NCBI RefSeq assembly: GCF_001514065.1
Contig: NZ_KQ948435.1
Span: 248,001 to 312,000, forward strand
Source of the DNA: Streptomyces antibioticus
GTDB lineage: Bacteria; Actinomycetota; Actinomycetes; Streptomycetales; Streptomycetaceae
DNA: 64,000 nt
Direction: 5' to 3'
The notes beneath the pieces are model-generated. The model was given only the letters and a program-made list of their open reading frames with translations, did no database searches and had not been told where the DNA came from. Positions within the stretch are counted from its first letter, which is position 1; each line of letters starts with the position of its first letter. A program made the translations under genes and the position numbers. Shown here one piece after another: positions 33,433-41,420 of the stretch.

Positions 33433-34182
33433 TCAGGCGGCTTCGGCGGCGGTGTCGACGCCGAGCCGTTCCAGCAGGCCGGCGCGAAGCTCGGCGAAGC
33501 GGGGGTCGGTGATGTCGCGCGGGCGGTCGAGGTCGATGTGCTGCTCGTGGGCGATGACCCCGTCGTCCATCACCAGGACGCGGTCGGCGAGCAGGACGGC
33601 CTCCTCGACGTCGTGCGTGACGAGCAGGACCGCGCAGCCGCGCCGCTGCCACAACTCGCCCACCAGGCGCTGGGCCTTGATACGGGTGAGGGCGTCGAGG
33701 GCCCCGAACGGCTCGTCGAGCAGCAGGAGATCGGGCTCGCGCACCAACGCCCGTGCCAGAGAAGCGCGTTGGGCCTCGCCGCCGGAGAGGGTCTTGGGCC
33801 AGGCGTCCGCGCGGTGGCCGAGGCCGACCTCCTCCAGCGCCTGGTCGGCGACGGGGCGTCCCGGCTTGCCGGGCAGGCCCAGCAGGACGTTGCGCCACAC
33901 CTTCTTCCACGGCATGAGCCGGGGCGACTGGAACGCCACGGCCTTGCGGCGCGGCACCAGCACGGTGCCCTCGATGTCCCGGTCGAGACCGGCGAGGATG
34001 CGCAGCAGGGTGGACTTGCCGCAGCCGCTGCGGCCGAGGAGGGCCACGAACTCTCCCTGTCGGACGTCGAGTCGGAGATCGTCGATGACGGCGCGGCCGT
34101 CGAAGGAGCGGGTCAGCCCCTCGACGCGCACCGCCGGGGCGTTCCGGCGGGTGGTCACCGGCCGGTGAACGTCGGTCGCCAT
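33433..34182 (-). CDS. Sulfonate-type ABC transporter ATPase
   Basis: A 249-residue SsuB-like ATPase starting at ATG 34182, overlapping the permease gene by 28 bases. Walker A GRSGCGKST, Q-loop FQSPRLMPW, signature LSGGEAQRASLARAL, Walker B LLLLDEPFGALD and H-loop VTHDV are all intact. It powers import through the adjacent permease. It ends 29 bases before the binding-protein gene, with one transcript expected across permease, ATPase, binding protein and monooxygenase. Confidence 0.93.
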   Translation of the reverse strand: MATDVHRPVTTRRNAPAVRVEGLTRSFDGRAVIDDLRLDVRQGEFVALLGRSGCGKSTLLRILAGLDRDIEGTVLVPRRKAVAFQSPRLMPWKKVWRNVLLGLPGKPGRPVADQALEEVGLGHRADAWPKTLSGGEAQRASLARALVREPDLLLLDEPFGALDALTRIKAQRLVGELWQRRGCAVLLVTHDVEEAVLLADRVLVMDDGVIAHEQHIDLDRPRDITDPRFAELRAGLLERLGVDTAAEAA

Positions 34183-35030
34183 TGCAGCAGCAGCCTTTCG
34201 AGGGAGCGGACGACGAAGTCGGCCAGCAGGCCGAGGAAGGCGTAGACGATCAGGCAGACCACGATGACGTCGGTCCGCAGGAAGTCCCGTGCCTGCACCA
34301 TGAGGAACCCGATCCCGGAGTCCGCGTTGACCTGCTCGGCGAAGACCAGTGCCAGCCAGGCGATGCCGAGGGAGTACCGCAGGCCGGTCAGGGCACCGGG
34401 CAGGGCGCCCGGCAGGACGACGTGCCGTACCAGCCCCCACCTGGACAGCCCCAACGACTCACCGGCCTCGATGAGTTGGGAGTCCACACCGCGGATGCCG
34501 GCGTAGACGTTGAGGTAGAGCGGGAAGGTCACGCCGAGCGTGATGATGGCGATCTTCGGCGCCTCGCCGATGCCGAACCAGATGATGAACAGCGGGATGA
34601 GACCGACGAACGGCACGGTCCGCAGCATCTGGACGGGCGCGTCGACCAGGTCCTCGCCGATCCTGAACAGGCCCGAGACCAGGGCGAGTCCGGTGCCGAC
34701 GAGCGTGCCGAGGAGCAGCCCCGCCGCGACCCGCTGGAGCGAGGTGCCCATGGCGGAGGTCAGCGATCCGTCGGCGATCAGATCCCTCCCTACCTCGGCG
34801 ATCCGGCCCGGGGAGGCCAGTACGTCGGAGGTCAGCACGCCGGTGGCGCTGAGGACCTGCCACAGCAGGACCAGGACCACGGGACCGGTCGTGCGGCGCA
34901 ACCAGCGGGGGACACGGGTGCGGCGGGAGGAGGCGGGGACGAGGGGTTCGAGCTCCAACGAGCCGTCCTTGCCGGGTATTTCGGAAATATCCGGCTCGGG
35001 AGCGCTGGGTGGGGCATGGCTGATGCTCAT
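34155..35030 (-). CDS. Sulfonate-type ABC transporter permease
   Basis: A 291-residue permease of the SsuC/TauC/NrtB family. A cytoplasmic N-terminus of about 48 residues (MSISHAPPSAPEPDISEIPGK) precedes six membrane helices. The EAA loop is DSQLIEAGESLGLSRWGLVRHVVLPGALPGALTGLRYSLGIAW. It is the first protein gene of the operon, 125 bases after the stop of a Cys-ended leader peptide, and is probably controlled by that leader. Confidence 0.93.
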   Translation of the reverse strand: MSISHAPPSAPEPDISEIPGKDGSLELEPLVPASSRRTRVPRWLRRTTGPVVLVLLWQVLSATGVLTSDVLASPGRIAEVGRDLIADGSLTSAMGTSLQRVAAGLLLGTLVGTGLALVSGLFRIGEDLVDAPVQMLRTVPFVGLIPLFIIWFGIGEAPKIAIITLGVTFPLYLNVYAGIRGVDSQLIEAGESLGLSRWGLVRHVVLPGALPGALTGLRYSLGIAWLALVFAEQVNADSGIGFLMVQARDFLRTDVIVVCLIVYAFLGLLADFVVRSLERLLLQWRPTFTGR

Positions 35031-35073
35031 GAGTGCTCCACGGAGGGGGAGAGCGGGGTGCGCCGGAGCGCCG

Positions 35074-35090
35074 CCGCGTCAGAAACGCGG
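35074..35090 (-). promoter_or_regulatory. Hairpin between leader peptide and permease
   Basis: CCGCGT-CAGAA-ACGCGG (top-strand reading) forms a perfect six-base-pair stem with a five-base loop in the leader transcript, 65 bases after the leader stop and 43 before the permease start. It is a candidate attenuator or ribosome-site masking element. No T-run follows, so Rho-dependent or translational control is more likely than intrinsic termination. Confidence 0.4.
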
Positions 35091-35155
35091 ACGGGCAGGG
35101 GGACGGGCAGGAGGTGGCGCGGATGCGAGAAGCGCGGAAGAGGCGGTGAAAGGCG

Positions 35156-35239
35156 TCAGCAGCCGCGGCGACACGCGGCGGAGGCCACCCGCAGCAGGTC
35201 GATGTGACCGCGCGTGGTGAGCAGAACTGAACGCAACAT
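35156..35239 (-). CDS. 27-aa cysteine-ended leader peptide of the sulfur uptake operon
   Basis: ATG 35239 to TGA 35156 codes 27 residues starting MLRSVLLTTRGHIDLLR and ending ASAACRRGC, with Cys at 23 and as the last residue before the stop. I recognise this as the Streptomyces 'putative leader peptide' type found ahead of sulfur assimilation and transport genes. A promoter ends about seven bases before the ATG, so the message is nearly leaderless. The expected mechanism is that slow translation at the Cys codons when cysteine is scarce changes expression of the transporter genes downstream. The mechanism in this organism is inferred. Confidence 0.85.
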   Translation of the reverse strand: MLRSVLLTTRGHIDLLRVASAACRRGC

Positions 35240-35246
35240 GCCGTCG

Positions 35247-35276
35247 AACGTAGCCAGATGGCGTGGCCATGGTCAA
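35247..35276 (-). promoter_or_regulatory. Promoter of the leader/sulfonate transporter operon
   Basis: On the reverse strand, TTGACC (35276-35271), an 18-base spacer and TACGTT (35252-35247) form a good HrdB-type promoter. The start of transcription would fall within about five bases of the leader ATG. Confidence 0.55.
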
Positions 35277-35361
35277 TGGCGTCTCGCGGAGTGGACCCGC
35301 CGTATCGCAGAGCGGGCGCCGGATCGCCCTTGCGGCCTGACGGATGGGTGACGATGGCGGT

Positions 35362-35790
35362 ATGTCAGACACGTTCACCACCCGAGTACTGAACATCACC
35401 TCCGGATCGGCCGAGCGCGTGGTCGACCTCACCGGCGACTGCGCGGCCTTCCTGCGCGAGGCCGCCGCCGGCCGGGACGGCCTCCTCAACCTCTTCGTCC
35501 CGCACGCCACCGCGGGGATCGCGATCATCGAGACCGGCGCCGGCAGCGACGACGACCTGCTCTCCGCCCTGCACACCCTCCTCCCTGCCGACGACCGCTG
35601 GCAGCACCGGCACGGCAGCCCCGGTCACGGCCGCGACCACGTCCTCCCGGCCTTCGTGCCGCCGCACGCGACGCTGCCGGTGATCGACGGACGGCTGGAG
35701 CTCGGGACATGGCAGTCGGTGTGCCTGGTCGACACCAACAAGGACAACCCGCAGCGCAAGGTGCGTCTCACGTTCCTCGCGGGCTCCTGA
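35362..35790 (+). CDS. YjbQ-family (UPF0047) protein
   Basis: A 142-residue YjbQ protein starting at ATG 35362 (MSDTFTTRVLNITSGSAERVVDLTGD); an in-frame upstream start lacks support. Family motifs: LNLFVPHATAGIAIIETG, the conserved His cluster RHGSPGHGRDHVLPAFVPPHATLPVIDGRLELGTWQSVCLVDTN. E. coli YjbQ has weak thiamine-phosphate synthase activity, but the true role of the family is unclear. It is divergent from the sulfur leader and followed by the TetR gene. Confidence 0.9.
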   Translation: MSDTFTTRVLNITSGSAERVVDLTGDCAAFLREAAAGRDGLLNLFVPHATAGIAIIETGAGSDDDLLSALHTLLPADDRWQHRHGSPGHGRDHVLPAFVPPHATLPVIDGRLELGTWQSVCLVDTNKDNPQRKVRLTFLAGS

Positions 35791-35835
35791 GACGGTCGAC
35801 ACCGGGGTCCGGGCGGCGGCTCGGTCCGCTACAGT

Positions 35836-35857
35836 CTAGGTAGACCTACCTACCTAG
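35836..35857. promoter_or_regulatory. TetR-type operator CTAGGTAG-N6-CTACCTAG
   Basis: Eight-base arms at 35836-35843 and 35850-35857 are perfect complements, and the spacer ACCTAC adds further partial symmetry. TACAGT (35830-35835), a -10 candidate, abuts the site, and the TetR ATG is 14 bases downstream. A bound TetR dimer would block initiation, so autorepression is expected. Confidence 0.7.
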
Positions 35858-35870
35858 TTTGGAGTCGGCG

Positions 35871-36476
35871 ATGAGTGAGACCGACGCGGGCGCCGCCGGG
35901 AAGGCGCGGCGGCGCCCCGCCCGGGAACGGCTGTTGGCGGCCGCGGCCCGCCGGTTCTACGCCGACGGCGTGGCCGCGACCGGCATCGACACGATCACCG
36001 CCGAGGCCGGTGTGGCCAAGATGAGCCTGTACAACAACTTCTCCTCCAAGGCCGAACTGGTCCGCGCCTATCTGGACGCCCGGCACGAGGAATGGCTCGG
36101 GCTGTACCGGGCGCGTCTGGAGCAGGCCGGGGGGCCGCGCGACGGCGTGCTGGCGGTCTTCGACGCCTACGCCGACCACGCCGCGTTCGCCTACGAGCAC
36201 GGCTTCCGCGGCTGCGGTCTGCTCAACGCCGCCGCCGAACTCCCGGCCGGGGACGAGGGCCGAGCCGTGGTCCGTGCCCACAAGGAGCAGGTCGAGCAGC
36301 TGATCGCCGGGCATCTGGAGCGGCTGCTGCCCGACCGCCCCGACGTGACCCGCGCAACGGCCGAGCACCTCTCCTTCCTGCTGGAGGGCGCGATGGCCCG
36401 CGCCGGCCTGGAAGGCGACGGCGAGCGCCTCCGGCACGCCCGCGCCCTCGCGGCGACTCTGCTGGACCGGCTGTGA
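35871..36476 (+). CDS. TetR/AcrR-family regulator
   Basis: ATG 35871 follows GGAGTCGGCG; a TTG at 35859 is less likely because it lies next to the operator. The 201-residue product has a basic N-terminus (GKARRRPARERLLAAAARRFYADG), the TetR helix-turn-helix ATGIDTITAEAGVAKMSLYNNFSSKAELVRAYLDAR, and a helical ligand domain with FRGCGLLNAAAELP. The next gene, an EamA transporter, starts with GTG overlapping this stop (GTGA), so they form a regulator/transporter pair under the palindrome upstream. Confidence 0.93.
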   Translation: MSETDAGAAGKARRRPARERLLAAAARRFYADGVAATGIDTITAEAGVAKMSLYNNFSSKAELVRAYLDARHEEWLGLYRARLEQAGGPRDGVLAVFDAYADHAAFAYEHGFRGCGLLNAAAELPAGDEGRAVVRAHKEQVEQLIAGHLERLLPDRPDVTRATAEHLSFLLEGAMARAGLEGDGERLRHARALAATLLDRL

Positions 36477-38065
36477 AGGGCACCGCACACGGCGGTTCCG
36501 CCACGACGGGAGCCCTGTGCGTGCTCGCGGCCTCCGTGCTGTGGGGGACGACCGGCACGGCCGCCACCCTGGCCCCGGAGGTCGGCCCGCTCGCCATCGG
36601 CGCCGTCGCGATGGGCCTGGGCGGACTCCTCCAAGCCCTCGTCGCCGCACCGCGGATCGCCCGCGACACCGACCGGCTGCGGGCGCGGCGCGGCACGGTC
36701 CTGCTCGGCGCCGCCGCGGTGGCGATCTATCCGCTCGCCTTCTACACCTCGATGCACCTGGCCCGAGTCGCCGTCGGCACCGTCGTCTCCATCGGCACGG
36801 CCCCGCTCGCGTCGGCGGTCATCGAACGCGTCCTGGACCGCCGCCGACTCACCCGGCGCTGGCAGCTCGCCGCCGCCCTCGGACTGCTCGGCACCGCCCT
36901 GCTGTGCGTCGCCGAGGCCGCCCAGGCCGACGACGACACGGGCGCGGGGTCCATGGCGGCCACGCTGCTCGGCATCGGTCTGGGCCTGGTCGCCGCCACG
37001 ACGTACGCCCTCTACTCCTGGGCCGCGCACCGGCTCATCATCGGTGGCATCCCCTCCCGCGCGGCGATGGGCGCCGTGTTCGGGCTCGGCGGGCTGTTCC
37101 TCGTGCCCGTCCTCCTGGCGACCGGTGGCGCGCTCGTCAGTTCCTGGTCCCATGCCGCGGTCGGCGCCTACATGGCCGTCGTCCCGATGTTCGCCGGGTA
37201 CATGCTGTTCGGCTGGGGGCTGGCGCACGTCCCGGCGAGCACCGCCACGACCCTGTCCCTGCTCGAACCGGCGGTCGCGGCCGTGCTCGCCGTCCTGGTC
37301 GTCGGCGAACGCCTCCCGGCCGCCGGCTGGGCCGGGATCGCGTGCGTCATCGCCTGTCTCGCCGTCCTCACCACCCCGGCGCGGAGCTCAGTAGACCGAC
37401 AACCCGTAGGCGGTCAGCGCCTCTTGGATCGGCTGGTAGTAGGTGGTGCCGCCGGACGTGCAGTTCCCGGAGCCGCCGGAGAGGATGCCGATCACCTTGT
37501 CGCCGGCGTAGAGCGGGCCGCCGCTGTCGCCGGGTTCCGCGCAGATGTTGGTCTGGATCAACCCGTAGACCACGTCTCCGCTCCCGTAGTTGACGGTCGC
37601 GTTCACCGCGGTGACCCGGCCGCAGTGGACGCCGGTGGTCGCTCCCCGGTGGCAGACGGCCTGGCCGACGTAGGCGGTGGCGGTCCCGGTGATGTCGACG
37701 GTGCCGATGGTGCCGGGGTGCGGTACGGCCGAGTTGGTGTAGCGGACGACGCCGAAGTCGTCGCCGGGGAAACTGGTGGCGGTGGTCGGGCCGATCGCCG
37801 TCGTCAGGGCGGAGCCGGTGTACCAGGTGGCCGCGCCGTCGGTGCAGTGGCCGGCGGTGATGAAGTAATACGTGCTTCCGCTCTGGACGTTGACCCCGGC
37901 GGAGCAGCGCCGGCCGGCCGTGTAGATGCCGTCCCCGCCCGACACGAGGGTGCGCAGCCGGCCGTCGAGGCGGGTGAGGGTCGCGGCGCCGGTGAACCGT
38001 CCGGTGGTCTGCCGCAGTCTCGTCAGGTCCGGGTCCGAGACCGCGGCGTCGGCGAACACCCGTAA
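36473..38065 (+). CDS. EamA/DMT-family exporter, reading frame runs on past the expected end
   Basis: GTG 36473 overlaps the tetR stop. Residues 1 to about 305 form a normal ten-helix EamA transporter: [54 protein letters not shown], then [63 protein letters not shown]. Homologs end about there. In this sequence no stop occurs at that point; the frame continues to 38065, adding about 225 low-complexity Gly/Val/Arg-rich residues antisense to the protease gene. A TAG sits at 37391-37393 in the +1 frame, so a one-base indel or sequence error near the end would explain it. The transporter part is secure; the tail is probably not a real domain. Confidence 0.7.
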   Translation: MKGTAHGGSATTGALCVLAASVLWGTTGTAATLAPEVGPLAIGAVAMGLGGLLQALVAAPRIARDTDRLRARRGTVLLGAAAVAIYPLAFYTSMHLARVAVGTVVSIGTAPLASAVIERVLDRRRLTRRWQLAAALGLLGTALLCVAEAAQADDDTGAGSMAATLLGIGLGLVAATTYALYSWAAHRLIIGGIPSRAAMGAVFGLGGLFLVPVLLATGGALVSSWSHAAVGAYMAVVPMFAGYMLFGWGLAHVPASTATTLSLLEPAVAAVLAVLVVGERLPAAGWAGIACVIACLAVLTTPARSSVDRQPVGGQRLLDRLVVGGAAGRAVPGAAGEDADHLVAGVERAAAVAGFRADVGLDQPVDHVSAPVVDGRVHRGDPAAVDAGGRSPVADGLADVGGGGPGDVDGADGAGVRYGRVGVADDAEVVAGETGGGGRADRRRQGGAGVPGGRAVGAVAGGDEVIRASALDVDPGGAAPAGRVDAVPARHEGAQPAVEAGEGRGAGEPSGGLPQSRQVRVRDRGVGEHP

Positions 38066-38272
38066 GCGCCCGGTGCGTTCGTCCGCGACCCAGCTCGTGC
38101 CCGCGATCCCCAGGGATTCGACGGCGACGGCCGCGCCGGTCAGCGAGGCGCGGGTGGTGGCCGCGGCCGCGGCGCCGGTGCCGGATCCCGCGACGGCGGC
38201 GAGGATCAGCAGGCCCAGCGCCGAGGCGCATAAGCGTGAGCGTCTGAGGGTGGTGCGGCGATTTCTGAACAT
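37388..38272 (-). CDS. Secreted streptogrisin-type serine protease (S1 family)
   Basis: A 294-residue pre-pro-protease. The signal peptide spans about 1-38 and a propeptide about 39-112. The mature chymotrypsin fold begins around [25 protein letters not shown]. Catalytic triad: H142 in FITAGHC, D171 or D172 in [10 protein letters not shown], and S250 in [12 protein letters not shown]. Cys pairs at the expected places (RRC/GHC, NIC/GNC). The short propeptide and overall length match SGPA/SGPB-like enzymes. It is divergent from yjdM (46 bases between starts). Its stop faces the EamA gene, whose open frame runs antisense through most of this gene. Confidence 0.92.
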   Translation of the reverse strand: MFRNRRTTLRRSRLCASALGLLILAAVAGSGTGAAAAATTRASLTGAAVAVESLGIAGTSWVADERTGRLRVFADAAVSDPDLTRLRQTTGRFTGAATLTRLDGRLRTLVSGGDGIYTAGRRCSAGVNVQSGSTYYFITAGHCTDGAATWYTGSALTTAIGPTTATSFPGDDFGVVRYTNSAVPHPGTIGTVDITGTATAYVGQAVCHRGATTGVHCGRVTAVNATVNYGSGDVVYGLIQTNICAEPGDSGGPLYAGDKVIGILSGGSGNCTSGGTTYYQPIQEALTAYGLSVY

Positions 38273-38318
38273 CGATGCCTCCGATGAGGACGATGGGGTG
38301 GGTGGCTACCCTCACGAG

Positions 38319-38678
38319 ATGATCGAGAATCCTCCCCCCTGTCCGAAGTGCTCCTGCGAGTACACCTATGAAATGAACGCCCTGGTCGTGTGCCCCGAGT
38401 GCGGCCACGAATGGGTTCCCGCAAACGGCTCGACCGAGGCTGAGGCCGGTGCCGGTGAGCGGGTCGTCAAGGACTCCGTGGGCAACGTGCTCCAGGACGG
38501 CGACACCGTGGTGGTCGTCAAGGCGCTCAAGGTCAAGGGCAGCCCGTCCGGGATCAAGGCCGGGACCAAGGTGCGCAACATCCGGCTGGTCGACGGGGTC
38601 GACGAGCATGACATCGACTGCAAGGTCGACGGTTTCGGGGCGATGCAGTTGAAGTCCAGCGTGGTCAAGAAGGCCTGA
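38319..38678 (+). CDS. yjdM: YjdM/PhnA-type zinc-ribbon protein
   Basis: A 119-residue protein starting at ATG 38319 ([32 protein letters not shown]). Two CxxC pairs (CPKC, CPEC) form a zinc ribbon, followed by the PhnA core [72 protein letters not shown]. coli YjdM was once called PhnA by association with phosphonate genes; its function is unknown and it is not a phosphonoacetate hydrolase. The upstream open extension overlaps the divergent protease and is not used. Confidence 0.92.
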   Translation: MIENPPPCPKCSCEYTYEMNALVVCPECGHEWVPANGSTEAEAGAGERVVKDSVGNVLQDGDTVVVVKALKVKGSPSGIKAGTKVRNIRLVDGVDEHDIDCKVDGFGAMQLKSSVVKKA

Positions 38679-38686
38679 CACCCCCG

Positions 38687-38714
38687 CGCGAGCCCGCTCG
38701 TCGGCGGGGTCGCG
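38687..38714 (+). terminator. Terminator-like hairpin after yjdM
   Basis: CGCGAGCCCGC pairs with GCGGGGTCGCG (one mismatch) over a six-base loop, nine bases after the yjdM stop and ahead of the SulP promoter region. Confidence 0.5.
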
Positions 38715-38733
38715 AGCGGCGTAGCTTGATGCG

Positions 38734-38755
38734 CAATTGCATAATTTCGCAATTG
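38734..38755. promoter_or_regulatory. ArsR-type operator CAATTGC-N8-GCAATTG before the SulP operon
   Basis: Seven-base arms at 38734-38740 and 38749-38755 are perfect complements around the AT-rich spacer ATAATTTC. TTGATG (38726-38731), a -35 candidate, abuts the site. Small ArsR-family repressors bind such AT-rich dyads. The last gene of the operon is an ArsR protein, so autoregulation is likely. Confidence 0.6.
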
Positions 38756-38850
38756 GTTAGATGCTGTGTCGGCTGTGCTCGCAGGTAGCCGCGGGCACGG
38801 TCTTTCGCGTCCGCCATCGGGGTGGGGCTCGCAGGGGAAGCCGAGGCGTC

Positions 38851-40614
38851 GTGTCCGTTCCGCGGTACCAGCCGGGTCAGCCACACGTGATGACCACGGC
38901 GTTCAGCCGGGCCTGGGCCCGGATCGGCCCGCTGCTGCCCGGCCGTGACGACCTCGCCGAGATGCGGCGCGATCCGCGGCGGGACCTGCTCGCCGGGCTG
39001 ACCGTGGCGATCGTGGCGCTCCCGCTGGCCCTCGGTTTCGGGGTCTCCTCGGGGCTGGGCGCGGCGGCGGGACTGGCGACCGCGGTGGTCGCGGGCGCGC
39101 TCGCCGCGGTCCTCGGCGGATCGAACCTGCAGGTGTCGGGTCCGACCGGCGCCATGACGGTGGTCCTCGTCCCGATCGTCGGCGCGTACGGTCCGACGGG
39201 CGTCCTCACGGTGGGGCTGATGGCCGGCGTCATGCTCGTCGCCCTGGCCGCGCTGCGGGCCGGCCGTTACATGCAGTACGTGCCCGCCCCGGTGGTCGAG
39301 GGCTTCACGCTCGGCATCGCCTGTGTCATCGGCCTCCAGCAGGTCCCCAACGCGCTCGGCGTGCCCAAGCCCGAGGGCGACCGAGTGCTGGTGGTGGCCT
39401 GGCGGGCGGTCGAGGCGTTCGCGAAGTCCCCGAACTGGACCGCGCTCGCATTCGCCGTCGCCGTCTCGGTGGTCATGCTCGTCGGTGCCAGATGGCGGCC
39501 CACCGTCCCGTTCTCCCTCCTCGCGGTCGTCGGCGCCACGGTGGTGGCCCAGGCGGCCGGCCTGGACGCGGCGCGGCCGATCGGCGACCTGCCGTCCGGG
39601 CTGCCCGCTCCCTCGCTGTCCTTCCTGGAGCCCGGCTCGCTCGGCACCCTGCTCGCCCCCGCCGTGGCGGTCGCGGCGCTCGCCGCCCTGGAGTCCCTGC
39701 TGTCCGCCTCGGTGGCCGACGGAATGACGGTGGGCCAGAAGCACGACCCCGACCGGGAACTGCTCGGCCAGGGCGTGGCCAACATCGCGGCCCCCTTGTT
39801 CGGCGGGGTCCCGGCGACCGGCGCCATCGCCCGCACCGCCGTCAACGTCCGCACCGGCGCGAGCTCCCGGCTGGCCGCCCTCACCCATGCCGCGATCCTC
39901 GCCGTCATCGTCTTCGCGGCGGCACCGCTGGTGTCGAAGATCCCGCTCGCCGCGCTCGCCGGCGTCCTGCTGGCCACCGCGCTCCGCATGGTCGAGACCG
40001 GCTCGCTGCGGGCGATGGCGAAGGCCACCCGCTCCGACGCCCTGATCCTCGTCCTGACCGCCGCCGCGACCCTGGTCCTGGACCTGGTGTACGCCGTGAT
40101 CATCGGCTTGGTGGCAGCGGGCGCCCTCGCCCTGCGTGCCGTGGCCAAGCAGGCCCGCTTCGACCAGGTGCCGCTCGACCGGGGCGACCACAGCGCCGAG
40201 GAGCACGCCCTGCTGGCCGAGCACATCGTGGCGTACCGCATCGACGGGCCGCTGTTCTTCGCCGCCGCCCACCGCTTCCTGCTGGAGCTGACCGAGGTGG
40301 CCGACGTCCGGGTCGTCGTCCTGCGCATGTCCCGGGTGTCGACGATGGACGCCACCGGCGCGCTGCTCCTGAGGGACGCCGTGGAGAAGCTGCACCGCCG
40401 CGGCATCCTCGTCCTCGCCTCCGGGATACGCCCGGGCCAGCGCCAGGTCCTCGGCTCCACGGGTGCGCTGGAGCTGTTGCGGCACGAGGGCCGGGAGTAC
40501 GCGACGACACCCGAGGCGATCCGCGCCGCCCGCGACCATCTGGAGACGGCCGGACTGCTGCCGGCCCGCGCCGAGCACGCGTCCCGAACGGCCGGCGAGG
40601 AAACCGTCCGATGA
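38851..40614 (+). CDS. SulP-family anion permease with STAS domain
   Basis: About 587 residues from GTG 38851, which has GAGG four bases upstream; ATG 38890 (MTTAFSRAWARIGPL) is the main alternative. Membrane part: RRDLLAGLTVAIVALPLALGFGVSSGLG, LGGSNLQVSGPTGAMTVVLVPIV, ALESLLSASVADGMTVGQKHDPDRELLGQGVANIAAPLFGGVPATGAIARTAVNVRTGASSR, typical of SulP transporters. The C-terminal STAS domain spans IVAYRIDGPLFFAAAHRFL to MDATGALLLRDAVEKL. Substrates in the family include sulfate, bicarbonate and other anions. It heads an operon with a PPOX-like gene (ATGA overlap) and an ArsR gene. Confidence 0.88.
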   Translation: MSVPRYQPGQPHVMTTAFSRAWARIGPLLPGRDDLAEMRRDPRRDLLAGLTVAIVALPLALGFGVSSGLGAAAGLATAVVAGALAAVLGGSNLQVSGPTGAMTVVLVPIVGAYGPTGVLTVGLMAGVMLVALAALRAGRYMQYVPAPVVEGFTLGIACVIGLQQVPNALGVPKPEGDRVLVVAWRAVEAFAKSPNWTALAFAVAVSVVMLVGARWRPTVPFSLLAVVGATVVAQAAGLDAARPIGDLPSGLPAPSLSFLEPGSLGTLLAPAVAVAALAALESLLSASVADGMTVGQKHDPDRELLGQGVANIAAPLFGGVPATGAIARTAVNVRTGASSRLAALTHAAILAVIVFAAAPLVSKIPLAALAGVLLATALRMVETGSLRAMAKATRSDALILVLTAAATLVLDLVYAVIIGLVAAGALALRAVAKQARFDQVPLDRGDHSAEEHALLAEHIVAYRIDGPLFFAAAHRFLLELTEVADVRVVVLRMSRVSTMDATGALLLRDAVEKLHRRGILVLASGIRPGQRQVLGSTGALELLRHEGREYATTPEAIRAARDHLETAGLLPARAEHASRTAGEETVR

Positions 40615-40895
40615 GCACACCCCCGCCCCTTCTCCGCATGGTCGAACTCTCCGGCGCGGAGGCGCTGTGGCTGCTGGAGGGCAGCAGCCCGGGCCGGCTG
40701 GTGTACGCCCACCGGGAACTGACGACGGTCCGGCCCGCCCGGCACGTCCGGGAGCACGGACGCCTGGTCATCCGTACGCCGGTCCCGGCTCAAGGGGTGG
40801 CCGCGACGACGGCGTACCAGGTGGACGAGATCCGGGCCGTGCACGGCACCGGCTGGACCGTCACCGGCCTCCCTCTGAACCGCGCGGCGGAGTGA
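40611..40895 (+). CDS. Short pyridoxamine-phosphate-oxidase-like protein
   Basis: A 94-residue protein coupled to the SulP stop by ATGA. The stretch SSPGRLVYAHRELTTVRPARHVREHGRLVIRTP resembles the N-terminal FMN-binding half of Streptomyces pyridoxamine 5'-phosphate oxidase-family proteins, and VAATTAYQVDEIRAVHGTGWTVTG follows the same fold. Usual members have about 130-150 residues, so the C-terminal part is missing. It may be a minimal split-barrel flavin- or heme-binding protein, or a decaying gene. The role in the operon is unknown. Confidence 0.7.
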   Translation: MSTPPPLLRMVELSGAEALWLLEGSSPGRLVYAHRELTTVRPARHVREHGRLVIRTPVPAQGVAATTAYQVDEIRAVHGTGWTVTGLPLNRAAE

Positions 40896-41046
40896 GCGGT
40901 GGCGGCGCGATCAGGTCCGATTCGGTGCTGTCCGGCGTACAGGCGAGGATGGGGCGCATGGACCTGACGAGTGGGTGGACGCGAGGGGCGGCCGGGGGGC
41001 CGCCGGGTTCCGGGCCCTGCTGCCGCACCGGGGAGGCGACGGCCGG

Positions 41047-41397
41047 GTGAGTACGCCGCTGTACCAACTGAAGGCCGAGTTCTTCAAGACGCTCGGCCAC
41101 CCGGCCCGCATCCGGGTCCTGGAGCTGCTGAGTGAACGCGAGCACGCCGTCGCCGAGATGCTGCCCGAGGTGGGCATCGAACCCGCCCATCTCTCCCAGC
41201 AGTTGGCCGTGCTGCGACGGGCCAACCTGGTCGTGACCCGCAAGGAGGGCTCGACCGTCTACTACTCGCTGACCAGCCCGCACATCGTGGAACTCCTCCG
41301 CGTGGCCCGCACCATCCTCTCCGGCGTCCTGGCCGGCCAGGCCGAGCTGCTCGCCGATCTGCAGGCGGCGCAGGGGGAGCCGAAGCCGCGGGGGTGA
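41047..41397 (+). CDS. ArsR-family winged-helix regulator
   Basis: A 116-residue ArsR protein from GTG 41047 (VSTPLYQLKAEFFKTLGHPARIRVLELLSEREHAVAEMLPEVGIEPAHLSQQLAVLRRANLVVTRKEGSTVYYSL). The helix-turn-helix is VGIEPAHLSQQLAVLRRANLV. There is no CxC or metal-ligand cluster of the ArsR/SmtB type, so it may sense a non-metal signal. It closes the SulP operon, 151 bases after the PPOX-like gene, and is the natural candidate for the palindrome at 38734. Confidence 0.88.
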   Translation: MSTPLYQLKAEFFKTLGHPARIRVLELLSEREHAVAEMLPEVGIEPAHLSQQLAVLRRANLVVTRKEGSTVYYSLTSPHIVELLRVARTILSGVLAGQAELLADLQAAQGEPKPRG

Positions 41398-41420
41398 GGG
41401 CGACCTCGGCGGGCGTGGCG

